From an uncultured Desulfovibrionaceae bacterium (lineage in GTDB: Bacteria; Desulfobacterota; Desulfovibrionia; Desulfovibrionales; Desulfovibrionaceae): a stretch of DNA of 17,137 bases. The stretch's first letter is position 1. The number at the start of each line of letters is the position of its first letter. Position numbers and translations under genes: made by a program. The notes below the pieces were generated by a model. The model was given only the letters and a program-made list of their open reading frames with translations, had not been told where the DNA came from and ran no database searches. Location: NCBI GenBank assembly GCA_947037905.1, contig CAMQUX010000008.1, positions 1 through 17,137 of the forward strand, in the 5' to 3' direction. Positions 1 to 8,322 of the stretch are shown here, one piece after another.

Positions 1-158
1 AATTTATATAATAAGATATTGAGTAATGAATATTGCATTTATATAGGCGAAATACAATTTCTTTTTAGTTGTTTTTTTCAGCAGAATAATTATTTTTATC
101 ATAATTTTTTATTTGTAGTTATTATAAAAAAAATACTAAAGTTGTTGTCATTACATGA

Positions 159-186
159 AAAAGAGCTACTAGAAAGTAGCTCTTTT
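159..186. terminator. Bidirectional hairpin terminator
   Basis: Perfect 12-bp inverted repeat (AAAAGAGCTACT / AGTAGCTCTTTT) around an AGAA loop. Read on the minus strand, the stem ends in a T run, so it would stop transcription of the SNF2 helicase gene, whose stop codon is 83 bp away. On the plus strand it could also end a gene entering from the left. The rest of 1-268 is very AT-rich and I see no credible gene there. Confidence 0.8.
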
Positions 187-268
187 GGTTTATATATTTA
201 AAAATCTCTTGGTGTATATTTTAAAAGTACAATAAGTACAGAGTAGTGTACGGATTTTATTTGTAGCT

Positions 269-3200
269 TTAAATTTCAAAAAGCATCTCAAGGTCATCTT
301 TAGTAAGGCTTTTTATTGCAGATTGTCCTGGAATAATTGAATCTGCAACACTTTTCTTTTGCTCTTGCAGTTTTAATATTTTCTCTTCTACCGTATTTTG
401 ACAAATCATTTTGTATGCAAAAACCTGTCTTTTCTGCCCAATTCTATGGGTTCTATCTGTTGCTTGGTTTTCAACTGCAGGGTTCCACCATGGGTCGTAA
501 TGGATAACATAATCTGCTGAGGTAAGGTTTATTCCTGTTCCTCCAGCTTTTAAGGAAATAAGGAAAATAGGAATATCAGGATTTTCATTAAATCTGTCTA
601 CTTGCTCAAAACGGTCTTTGCTTGAACCATCAAGATATGTAAAAGGAATTTTTTCATATGTAACCCAAGAGCGAATAATATGAAGCATTTGCACAAACTG
701 TGAGAACACAAGAACCTTATGCCCACCATCAATAATATCAAGAACAAGGTCTTTAAATGCATCAAATTTACCAGAGGCAATATTTGTATGCAAACCTGGC
801 ATTTCAATTTTTAATAGTTTTGGATGACAGCAGATTTGACGCAGTTTAAGAAGCGCATCAAGTATAGAGATTTGACTTTTTGCCATACCTTTTTCTTCCA
901 CATCATCAAGCACTTGTTTTTTTAGTTTCATAGCAAGTGCATTATAGAGTTCACGCTGATCGTCTGCTAAATCACAGTAATGCGTTGTTTCAATTTTTGG
1001 CGGTAGGTCTTTTGCTACTTCTGCTTTTGTTCTGCGTAGAATAAAAGGCTTCACTCGTACACGTAAGCTTTCTAAGGTATCTAAATCGCCATCTTTAATG
1101 GGTTTGACAATAGCACGTTGAAAAGAGTGCTGAGAGCCAAGAAAGCCTGGCATAAGGAACTCAAAAAGAGACCAAAGTTCAAAAAGGTTATTTTCAATAG
1201 GAGTACCAGAAAGACAAACACGTAAACTCGCATCGAGCTTTCTGACAGATTTTCCTGTGATAGTATTTGGATTTTTAATATTTTGCGCTTCATCTAAAAT
1301 AACACAAGAATATTTAAACTTCAGTAATTCTTCAAGATCACGTCTCATAAGAGCATAAGTGGTGATAACAATTTGCGCATCAGGAATCTTTTTAAAAAGC
1401 TCTTCTCGTTTTGAACCATAAATTACAAGTTGCTGTAAGTCTGGTGTGAATTTTTTAGCCTCTCTTTCCCAGTTTGGCATAACAGAGGTCGGTACAACAA
1501 TTAAACTTGGACCTGTAATTTTTTGCTCAAAAAGGTACTGAAGAAAAGAAAGTGTCTGTACTGTTTTACCAAGTCCCATTTCATCGGCTAAAATACCACC
1601 AAAGCCATATTCACGTAGGAAGTTTAAATAACTTAAACCTTGTAATTGGTACGGGCGCAAAGTTGCTTGTAGTGCTTTTGGTTGATCTAAAAGTTCAATG
1701 GTCTCAAATGTTTGAATTTTATCCCGAAGTTCAATAAAATAACTGTCGGTACTTGCATTAGGTATATCTTCAAGTATTTTTTCAAGAACTGGTGCTTCAA
1801 ATTGTTGAAACTGTTTAGCAGGTGGTTTTTCTGCATCATAACCTAAGGCTCTTAGCTTATCGCCTAGCTTTTGTAGCCATGATTCTGGCAGGCTTGTGTA
1901 GGAACCATCTTTTAACTGAATGTAGCGTTTTTTCTGTGTCCATGCTTTCCAAATAAGATCAATTGGTACACGTTGATTATCATATTCTACAGCGAGCTCT
2001 AAATTGAACCATTTATTTTCTTCATCAGTTGTTACTTCTGCAATTATTTCTGGCTTAGTAAGCCGTACTTTATAGCGAGTAAGATTTTTTTCGCCGTAAA
2101 CTCTATAGGCTTCTATAAGCATTGGGTAATAATCGAGCAGAAATTTAAGCGCTTCTTCTTGCTCCATAAACCAAGTTTTTTTATTTCTTGGCTGAAAGCC
2201 CATGTCTTGTAGTTCTAATAAGAGATGCTGTTCTTCATCTTGAGCACGTCTTATAAGAAAAGATTGTCCTTCATAATAGCAATGTCCAGTTTGAAAATCA
2301 GGATTTGGCCCAGGTAGGAGATGTTCTCCAAATTCATTATCGTAAATATTTTCTATTTTAAGGGTAAGTAAGCTTCCTTCTTCATTTAAAAAGAGTTTTG
2401 GATTATAATTAGCAGGAGTAAACAAAGGTTCCATTTCTTTTAGAAAATCTTCACTTTTATATAAGTCAGAAGTTGAGATGCCAGACCAGACTCTATCGAG
2501 AAATTCGGAAATATCGTTTTTGCCGATGGTTGGGTCTTGTAGTATTATTTCTTCAATAAGAGCAGGAGATAGTCCTGTTTGCACAGGGTAGAATGCACTT
2601 TTTAGAAAAACCCAAACAGGGAGCTTACCGTAAAAGGAAACATCTTTATGCATGATTGAGAATGGTTTTTTCCCTTCATGTTGTAGTAAAATATCAAAAT
2701 GTAAACCATCTTCTGAGAGCTTAGGGGCAAGCTTTAGTTGCATTGTTTTATGCTCTAAGCGAATAGGGATATCTGTGTCTCGTAGATAAATATAATATTC
2801 ATGCTCAATTGAGCGAAAGAACCAAGAATGAAGACCGGCTGGAATATCAACTTTGTGTCCTCTATAGTCTAAAAAATGCCCAATTTGTTCTGCAACAATA
2901 GGCAGTTCAGGGCAAGTTTCACACCAGTCAGGATTTTGTGTTAATTGTTCGAGAGTAACTGGAGTTTGCACATTTGATATGCCAGATTTATTTTGTTTAG
3001 CACGAAAAAAAGCAACTTGTAAGCGTCCTTTTTCAGGATAGAGATGAAAAAGTAGATAATGTTTTCCAGACTCAGCCTCTAAATCTGTTGTAAAAAAGGT
3101 ACGAAAAATTTGTCGCCATTCATAGCTAGAAGAAAGCGGAGATGCTTCTTTTTCATCTTCAGGACTCATTTCTTGTACAAAAAGAAGCAGCAACGCAACA

Positions 3201-3478
3201 GCATGAGCGCATGTGCCAGAGAAAGAGTTTGAACAGTTACAATAACAATTAACTGTTTCTTCTTGTAATGAAATAGTTATTTCAATGGAGTAAGACTGGA
3301 GATCGTGACTAAGAACGGTTGATTCTATGGTCCAAAAAGTTTCATTTTTCTTAACTTTTATCTCTTGAAGTTCTTTGTTGCTGATGAGTGTTTGTGCAGA
3401 TTCTATTATATAGTCAGGAATGGAATCTATCAAAAAGTTTTGGACTATATTTTTAATCTGTGTTTGCTCTAAATCCAT
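269..3478 (-). CDS. SNF2-family DNA helicase with N-terminal SWIM zinc finger
   Basis: ATP-driven DNA translocase of the SNF2/HepA superfamily II group; the bacterial target is not defined. In the 1069-residue protein an N-terminal SWIM finger (CxC...CxH, Cys78-His92) precedes a long bacterial SNF2-associated region. The helicase core fills the last 450 residues: ADEMGLGKT (motif I, about 630), DEAQNIKN (motif II, about 728), LSGTPIENN (motif III), VFSQF (motif IV), and AGGTGINL with the QATDRTHRIGQ box (motifs V-VI, ending about 1016). I place the start at 3478 because GGAAGAGGA stands 5 bp before this ATG. An upstream in-frame ATG at 3568 would add 30 hydrophobic residues and lacks such a site. 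All motifs are intact. It stands alone, divergent from the substrate-binding protein gene. Confidence 0.95.
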   Translation of the reverse strand: MDLEQTQIKNIVQNFLIDSIPDYIIESAQTLISNKELQEIKVKKNETFWTIESTVLSHDLQSYSIEITISLQEETVNCYCNCSNSFSGTCAHAVALLLLFVQEMSPEDEKEASPLSSSYEWRQIFRTFFTTDLEAESGKHYLLFHLYPEKGRLQVAFFRAKQNKSGISNVQTPVTLEQLTQNPDWCETCPELPIVAEQIGHFLDYRGHKVDIPAGLHSWFFRSIEHEYYIYLRDTDIPIRLEHKTMQLKLAPKLSEDGLHFDILLQHEGKKPFSIMHKDVSFYGKLPVWVFLKSAFYPVQTGLSPALIEEIILQDPTIGKNDISEFLDRVWSGISTSDLYKSEDFLKEMEPLFTPANYNPKLFLNEEGSLLTLKIENIYDNEFGEHLLPGPNPDFQTGHCYYEGQSFLIRRAQDEEQHLLLELQDMGFQPRNKKTWFMEQEEALKFLLDYYPMLIEAYRVYGEKNLTRYKVRLTKPEIIAEVTTDEENKWFNLELAVEYDNQRVPIDLIWKAWTQKKRYIQLKDGSYTSLPESWLQKLGDKLRALGYDAEKPPAKQFQQFEAPVLEKILEDIPNASTDSYFIELRDKIQTFETIELLDQPKALQATLRPYQLQGLSYLNFLREYGFGGILADEMGLGKTVQTLSFLQYLFEQKITGPSLIVVPTSVMPNWEREAKKFTPDLQQLVIYGSKREELFKKIPDAQIVITTYALMRRDLEELLKFKYSCVILDEAQNIKNPNTITGKSVRKLDASLRVCLSGTPIENNLFELWSLFEFLMPGFLGSQHSFQRAIVKPIKDGDLDTLESLRVRVKPFILRRTKAEVAKDLPPKIETTHYCDLADDQRELYNALAMKLKKQVLDDVEEKGMAKSQISILDALLKLRQICCHPKLLKIEMPGLHTNIASGKFDAFKDLVLDIIDGGHKVLVFSQFVQMLHIIRSWVTYEKIPFTYLDGSSKDRFEQVDRFNENPDIPIFLISLKAGGTGINLTSADYVIHYDPWWNPAVENQATDRTHRIGQKRQVFAYKMICQNTVEEKILKLQEQKKSVADSIIPGQSAIKSLTKDDLEMLFEI

Positions 3479-3699
3479 AAAATCCTCTTCCAATAAAAAT
3501 AAATATGGTAACCACCCCAATAAAAAAAAGTTATCTCCTACTAATACAGTATTTATGACGTTCGTCAAGTTCTTTGATAAAAAAAATGGGAAGATAAAAA
3601 TCGTGGGGAGCTAAAAAAGTTAGTGCAGAAAATATAAAAAAGTATCATTATAGTAATAGATATGCGAGGAGATACAGGTTAGGTTAAATTAAATACACT

Positions 3700-3723
3700 A
3701 AATGACTTTAAATGACTTATACT
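3700..3723 (+). promoter_or_regulatory. Possible promoter/operator region with direct repeat
   Basis: In the 293-bp divergent gap, AAATGACTT occurs twice (3700-3708 and 3710-3718), ten bases apart, so both copies would lie on the same DNA face. A TATACT hexamer (3718-3723) follows at once and could be a -10 box for the substrate-binding protein gene, but I see no convincing -35. A regulator-binding direct repeat overlapping a promoter is an inference. Confidence 0.3.
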
Positions 3724-3771
3724 AAGTTTAGGTGCAAGGATATCTTTTTGAAGTAAAAATAAGGAACTTTT

Positions 3772-5490
3772 ATGCAATATAAGAGATTACTCTGTGTAAT
3801 AAATATATTCACTATAATACTGAGTAGCAGTTTGATACTGAGTAGCAATGCATTTGCAGAAAAAAAACAAATTTTTGATAAGCCTTTAAAAGAAGAGCGA
3901 GTAGAGCAAAGTAAATTTGGTGGTAGAATGTTTTACCCAATGCTTGGTGAACCGAGCAATCTTATCCCACGTTTAGCGTCAGATAGTGCCTCTTCAGAGA
4001 TAACAGAAAAATTGTATATAGGTTTACTTAGGTATAATGAAGATTTAGTTTTAGAGCCGTATGCAGCGCAAAAATTTGAAGTGCTTGATGAGGGAAAGAA
4101 ACTACGATTTTATCTCAGAAAAGATATCTACTGGTCAGATGGAGTAAAGCTTACAGCAAGAGATGTAGAGTATACATATAAAATGATGCTCGATCCAAAA
4201 ACTCCTACAGTATATAGAAGCAATTATGAAGCTATCAGTAAGTTTACAGTATTAGATGACTATAGTTTTGAAGTAGAATATACTAAACCATATGCGCAAG
4301 CTCTGTTAACATGGGCAGGAGACATAGTACCAAAGCATATATTAGAAAAAGAGGATTTGCTCAAAACTGAATATGCAAGAAATCCAGTAGGAGCGGGCCC
4401 ATATATATTAAAAGAATGGAAATTTGGCGTGCGTATAGTTTTAGAGGCAAATAAAAAATATTTCTTAGGTGAGCCGTATATAAAAGAGCTAGTTTATCAG
4501 TTTATTCCAGATATGAGCACGCAGTTTTTAGAGCTTCAGGCAAAAAATATAGACATGATGGGCTTAACACCTCTGCAGTATGTATTTCAGACAACAGGCG
4601 CAAAATGGAAAGAAGGCTGGAATAAATATAAATATTTATCGCACGGTTATACCTACTTAGGGTTTAATAATAAACACGAATTTTTTTCAGACGCACGTGT
4701 TCGTCGAGCAGTCTCTTATGGCATAAACCGAGAAGAACTTGTAGCTGGCGCATTAGCTGGAATGGGAGAGCCTGCAAATGGACCCTATGTTCCAACCATG
4801 TGGGCATATAATAAGTCTGTAAAAGCAGTGGCGTATAATCCTAAAAAAGCACGAGCGCTTTTAAAAGAGGCTGGTTTTATAGATACGAACGGGGACGGAA
4901 TAGTAGAGAAAAATGGGAAAGATTTTCGTTTTAGTATACTTACTAATCAAGGTAATACAGGAAGAATAATGGCAGCAGTCATAATTCAAGCACGGCTGCG
5001 AGAAATAGGAATAGATGTTTCCATAAGAACAGTAGAATGGGCAGCTTTCCTTAGAGAATTTATTGATAAAAGACGATTTGATGCGGTGCTTCTAGCATGG
5101 AGCACAACGCTTGATCCTGATATTTTTGTGGTCTGGCATTCTTCACAAAAAGACGGGCTGAATTTTGTAAATTTTGAGAATAAAGAAATGGACGAGCTAC
5201 TCGAGAAAGCACGAATTATTTTTAATCCTGAAAAACGTAAAGAATACTACGATAGAGTGCAAGAAATATTATACGAAGAACAACCCTATAGTTTTTTATA
5301 TTATTCTTATGCACTGCCAATAATAAGCAAAAAAATAAAAGGTGTAAAAGAACATAAAACAGGCATAGGATTTGGTTCAGATAGCTGGTGGATAGCAAAA
5401 GACACGCAAAAAAATGCGCAAAAGAATATACAAAAGAATATGCAAAAAAATACCAGCAAACAAATAAAAGAGCCAACACTCGCACCATAA
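3772..5490 (+). CDS. Peptide/oligopeptide ABC transporter substrate-binding protein (SBP_bac_5 family)
   Basis: Periplasmic solute receptor of the OppA/DppA/NikA class that captures peptides or similar ligands for an ABC importer. The 572-residue precursor has a Sec signal peptide (MQYKRLL, then a hydrophobic core, cleavage likely after AFA at residue 29). It then shows the family order: GEPSNLIPRLASDSASSEI, a YWSDGVKLTARDVEYTY segment, NPVGAGPYILKEW, and RVRRAVSYGINRE. The start has AAGGA about 6 bp upstream. The C-terminus is unusual: past the normal end lies a Lys/Gln/Asn tail with four QKNx repeats. No permease or ATPase genes are adjacent, so it is an orphan receptor or works with a transporter elsewhere. 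The ligand cannot be read from the sequence; despite nikR nearby, a nickel role is unsupported. Rel follows after 96 A-rich bases and may be co-transcribed. Confidence 0.9.
   Translation: MQYKRLLCVINIFTIILSSSLILSSNAFAEKKQIFDKPLKEERVEQSKFGGRMFYPMLGEPSNLIPRLASDSASSEITEKLYIGLLRYNEDLVLEPYAAQKFEVLDEGKKLRFYLRKDIYWSDGVKLTARDVEYTYKMMLDPKTPTVYRSNYEAISKFTVLDDYSFEVEYTKPYAQALLTWAGDIVPKHILEKEDLLKTEYARNPVGAGPYILKEWKFGVRIVLEANKKYFLGEPYIKELVYQFIPDMSTQFLELQAKNIDMMGLTPLQYVFQTTGAKWKEGWNKYKYLSHGYTYLGFNNKHEFFSDARVRRAVSYGINREELVAGALAGMGEPANGPYVPTMWAYNKSVKAVAYNPKKARALLKEAGFIDTNGDGIVEKNGKDFRFSILTNQGNTGRIMAAVIIQARLREIGIDVSIRTVEWAAFLREFIDKRRFDAVLLAWSTTLDPDIFVVWHSSQKDGLNFVNFENKEMDELLEKARIIFNPEKRKEYYDRVQEILYEEQPYSFLYYSYALPIISKKIKGVKEHKTGIGFGSDSWWIAKDTQKNAQKNIQKNMQKNTSKQIKEPTLAP
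3817..3852 (+). repeat. 18-bp tandem duplication inside the signal-peptide core
   Basis: ATACTGAGTAGCA is perfectly repeated at 3817-3829 and 3835-3847, period 18 bp (six codons). It encodes successive ILSSSL/ILSSN segments of the hydrophobic core of the signal peptide. A copy-number change would stay in frame and only alter core length. Confidence 0.8.
5407..5454 (+). repeat. Four 12-bp repeats encoding QKNx at the protein tail
   Basis: Four consecutive 12-bp units encode QKNA, QKNI, QKNM and QKNT (residues 546-561) near the end of the substrate-binding protein. The repeat is in frame, so slippage would lengthen or shorten the basic tail without a frameshift. Confidence 0.8.
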
Positions 5491-5586
5491 TAAAGTAAGT
5501 GAAAAGTAAATAAAAAGTAGAAAAAAAAGTAAAAGCCATAGTATTTAGTAATAAGTAAGTAAAAGAACACAGTAGAGGCGGTATTT

Positions 5587-7800
5587 ATGGGCACAGTAAG
5601 AATCACAGAAATAATAGATATAGTAAAAAAGTATATAGATAATCCAGATATAGCACTCATTGAGAAAGGCTTTTTATTTTCTGCCCAGTCTCACGAGGGG
5701 CAAACTCGTCTTTCAGGTGAGCCTTACTTACTACATCCTCTTCAAGTGGCAAAAATACTAGCAGAAATGGAAATGGACGAGGCTACAATAGTAGCAGGTC
5801 TTTTGCATGATACAGTGGAAGATACTGATATCTCAGTAGATGAAATTGAGGATCTTTTTGGCGAAGAAGTAGCAGATATAGTAGATGGTGTAACAAAAAT
5901 TGGTAAAATGGAATTTACGTCAAAAGCAGCAGCTCAGGCTGAGAATATACGTAAGATGATTTTAGCCATGGCAGAAGATATTCGAGTGCTTATGGTAAAA
6001 CTAGCAGATAGATTACATAATATGAGAACATTAAGTTTTCATTCGAGCATAAAACAGCAATTAATAGCCCAAGAAACGCTCGATATTTATGCACCGCTTG
6101 CAAATCGTCTAGGCTTACATTTTATTAAAGTGCAGTTAGAAGATTTATGCTTAAAGTATTTAAAACCAGATGTTTATGAGCAACTAGAGCAAGATATAAA
6201 AAATCATCACATGGTAGATGAAAAATATATCAAACAAGTAGTTACGTTTGTACAAAATCTCTTGTCTGAAAATAGTATGACAGGAACTGCAATGGGGCGT
6301 ATAAAGCATTATTATAGTACGCATAATAAAATGCAGCAGCAGAATCTGTCTTTAGCAGATATAGCAGATTTAGTAGCGTTTCGTGTAATAGTAGATGGTG
6401 GTATAAAAGAGTGTTATGCGCTCCTTGGGCTTGTGCATTCTCTATGGCGCCCTGTTCCTGGTAAATTTAAAGATTATATATCCATGCCAAAAGCGAACAT
6501 GTATCAGTCTTTACATACAACGGTAATAGGTCCTGAAGGGGAGCGAATAGAAATTCAAATTCGCACAAACGAAATGAACCGAGTTGCGGAATATGGGATA
6601 GCCGCACACTGGCAATACAAAGAAGGGAAGAAACATAAAAAAGGACGAGATGCAGAGCGCTTTACATGGCTTAGACAAATACTCGACTGGCAGAGAGAAT
6701 TAAAAGACCCACAAGAATTTATGGCGTCTCTTCGTTTTGATCTATTTCAGGACGAGGTATATGTATTTACACCAAACGGAGAAATCAAAGAGCTTCCAGA
6801 AGGAGCAACTCCAATAGATTTTGCATACACAGTACATACGCAAGTAGGTAATAGCTGTGTAGGAGCAAAGGTAAATGGAAAATTAATCCCAATAGATACG
6901 CCCCTTAAAAATGGTGATAAGATAGAAATAATCACTCAAAAGGGACGCACACCAAGTAGAGACTGGTTAAAATTTGTAAAAACAGCAAAAGCAAGAACGA
7001 GTATTAAACAGTATGTACGAACAGAAGAGCGTGAAAGAACAATAGCTTTTGGGAAAGATTTGCTTGAAAAAGAACTAAGACGAGCAGGAATGAATCTGGT
7101 AAAAATAAGCAAAGAAGGCTGGCTTATGAAGCTTGCTGCGAATTTTTTCTTAAATAGCGCTGATGATTTGCTTGTAAAAATAGGACATGGCAATCTAACT
7201 GCAAAGCGGGTAGTTAATCGCTTAGAGTCTATTATAGAAGAAAGTACTTCTGATAAACCAGCAGAAAAAGAGGACTTGTTTGAAACAAAGAAACACGCTC
7301 ACTTAGAGCAGATCCAGCAGCAAAACCAGCAAGTACATCATGCAGAGGGCATAAAAGTTAGCGGTGTAGATAATGTGCTCATGCGTTTTGCCAGTTGTTG
7401 TTCCCCACTTCCAGGTGAGCCAGCTATTGGGTATATTTCTAGAGGTCGAGGGCTTAAAGCATCATGCCCGCATGTGCAGCATTTTGAGGAAGAGCGTCTT
7501 GTGCCAGTTTTTTGGGAAGGGGAAGAAGATACTAAATATCATCCAGCAGATATAAAAATCAGAACCGAAAAGAGCAAGCTAAAAGAGATGCTCTCAGCAA
7601 TAGCAAAAGTTTTAAATCAAGAGAGTATTGAACTAGAACGAGGGAGTTTTACCTCAAGAGTTGATGGCTCTGCGGAAATAGATATTACTGTAGGTGTTTT
7701 AAATCATAAGCAACTACATGATATGTTAAGTGTAATTCGTAGCTTAGATGGGGTAAAAGAGGCAACTCGCTCCTCTACTTCAAAATTTGGTGATATATAG
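5587..7800 (+). CDS. rel: Bifunctional (p)ppGpp synthetase/hydrolase (RelA/SpoT family)
   Basis: Makes and degrades the stringent-response alarmone (p)ppGpp. The 737-residue protein has the full long-Rel order. The hydrolase domain appears intact (His50, HDTVED at 74-79, LADRLHN with Asp141). The synthetase domain includes GRIKHYYSTHNKM, and KFKD at 293-296 matches the RxKD-type motif of bifunctional enzymes rather than the ExDD of synthetase-only RelA. TGS begins about 391 (VYVFTPNGE). A cysteine-pair finger (Cys604-Cys605) and a C-terminal ACT domain (about 660-737) follow. The finger is odd: after RGRG (619-622) the usual stretch with a His and Asp before the second Cys seems three residues shorter, reading LKASCP. 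GAGG lies 8 bp before the ATG. I see no strong terminator after the stop. Confidence 0.95.
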   Translation: MGTVRITEIIDIVKKYIDNPDIALIEKGFLFSAQSHEGQTRLSGEPYLLHPLQVAKILAEMEMDEATIVAGLLHDTVEDTDISVDEIEDLFGEEVADIVDGVTKIGKMEFTSKAAAQAENIRKMILAMAEDIRVLMVKLADRLHNMRTLSFHSSIKQQLIAQETLDIYAPLANRLGLHFIKVQLEDLCLKYLKPDVYEQLEQDIKNHHMVDEKYIKQVVTFVQNLLSENSMTGTAMGRIKHYYSTHNKMQQQNLSLADIADLVAFRVIVDGGIKECYALLGLVHSLWRPVPGKFKDYISMPKANMYQSLHTTVIGPEGERIEIQIRTNEMNRVAEYGIAAHWQYKEGKKHKKGRDAERFTWLRQILDWQRELKDPQEFMASLRFDLFQDEVYVFTPNGEIKELPEGATPIDFAYTVHTQVGNSCVGAKVNGKLIPIDTPLKNGDKIEIITQKGRTPSRDWLKFVKTAKARTSIKQYVRTEERERTIAFGKDLLEKELRRAGMNLVKISKEGWLMKLAANFFLNSADDLLVKIGHGNLTAKRVVNRLESIIEESTSDKPAEKEDLFETKKHAHLEQIQQQNQQVHHAEGIKVSGVDNVLMRFASCCSPLPGEPAIGYISRGRGLKASCPHVQHFEEERLVPVFWEGEEDTKYHPADIKIRTEKSKLKEMLSAIAKVLNQESIELERGSFTSRVDGSAEIDITVGVLNHKQLHDMLSVIRSLDGVKEATRSSTSKFGDI

Positions 7801-7823
7801 TCGTATTGTTGGTGATATATAGT
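7787..7823 (+). repeat. 15-bp direct repeat over the rel stop codon
   Basis: TTGGTGATATATAGT occurs perfectly at 7787-7801 and 7809-7823, period 22 bp. The first copy encodes the last residues and TAG stop of rel; the second lies just downstream. It looks like a local duplication of the gene end. Confidence 0.75.
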
Positions 7824-7941
7824 TTAAAAGCAGAGAGTTTAAGAATAAACTAGAAAATTATTGAGTAAAATAGCGGCTATTTAGTATTTATGAGTATGTT
7901 CTAGTGAAACTGCAATATCGATTTTTCTAATAAAGTAGTAT

Positions 7942-7970
7942 TTGTTAATCTATTGACAAATAAAAATAAT
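7942..7970 (+). promoter_or_regulatory. Candidate sigma-70 promoter for the small Asn-rich gene
   Basis: TTGTTA (7942-7947) and AATAAT (7965-7970) are separated by 17 bp, giving 4/6 and 5/6 matches to the sigma-70 consensus, 51 bp before the ATG at 8022. A second, perfect TTGACA at 7953-7958 lacks a good -10 at the right distance. Prediction by eye only. Confidence 0.45.
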
Positions 7971-8021
7971 TTATTACCTGTAAAAATATGTTATTAATAA
8001 ATATTTTTTATAGGAGTTTTT

Positions 8022-8201
8022 ATGAAAGAATCAAATGAGCAAAAAACTAATGAGAACAATTCTAACGACCAAATGTCTAATGTGAAGAATTCTAACAATC
8101 AAAACTTGGGTCACAATAATACTGAGTATAAAGGTGCTAACGATAATAGATCTAAACAACTAAATCCTAATAATCCTGAGTATAAAAATGCTAAAAAATA
8201 A
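8022..8201 (+). CDS. Small hydrophilic Asn-rich protein, 59 residues, unknown function
   Basis: I do not recognise this protein. Support for a real gene comes from context: GGAG ends 5 bp before the ATG, a plausible promoter lies at 7942-7970, and a strong hairpin terminator follows 49 bp after the stop, so it forms a complete stand-alone unit. The product is almost wholly polar, with about 17 Asn plus Lys, Ser, Glu and Gln. It has no hydrophobic segment, signal peptide or cysteine. Internal near-repeats are visible: NNTEYKGAN against NNPEYKNAK, and several NSN/NNS clusters. This suggests an intrinsically disordered protein that grew by small duplications. It may also be the remnant of a larger repeat protein, or a chance ORF in AT-rich DNA. 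Confidence 0.5.
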   Translation: MKESNEQKTNENNSNDQMSNVKNSNNQNLGHNNTEYKGANDNRSKQLNPNNPEYKNAKK

Positions 8202-8250
8202 CCGGAAAAAGTCTAATTTTAATTCTCGGTCATCTAACAAATAGAATTTT

Positions 8251-8280
8251 AAAAAGCCTTACTTAGAAGTAAGGCTTTTT
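8251..8280. terminator. Bidirectional rho-independent terminator between convergent genes
   Basis: Inverted repeat of 13 bp (AAAAAGCCTTACT / AGTAAGGCTTTTT) with a TAGA loop, flanked by A and T runs on both sides. It ends the small Asn-rich gene on the plus strand and moeA on the minus strand (moeA stop at 8323). Confidence 0.92.
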
Positions 8281-8322
8281 TTATTTTATTAGCAATTAAG
8301 CAAATACATATTTGTTATAGAC

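Noticed and set aside
19..201. Plus-strand 60-residue ORF at the window start
   Set aside because: It begins with TTG, has no ribosome site and reads through the terminator hairpin at 159-186.
5222..5660. Two minus-strand ORFs (105 and 117 residues) rich in Phe, Tyr and Leu
   Set aside because: They lie antisense to the substrate-binding protein and rel and their composition is just the complement of A-rich coding DNA.
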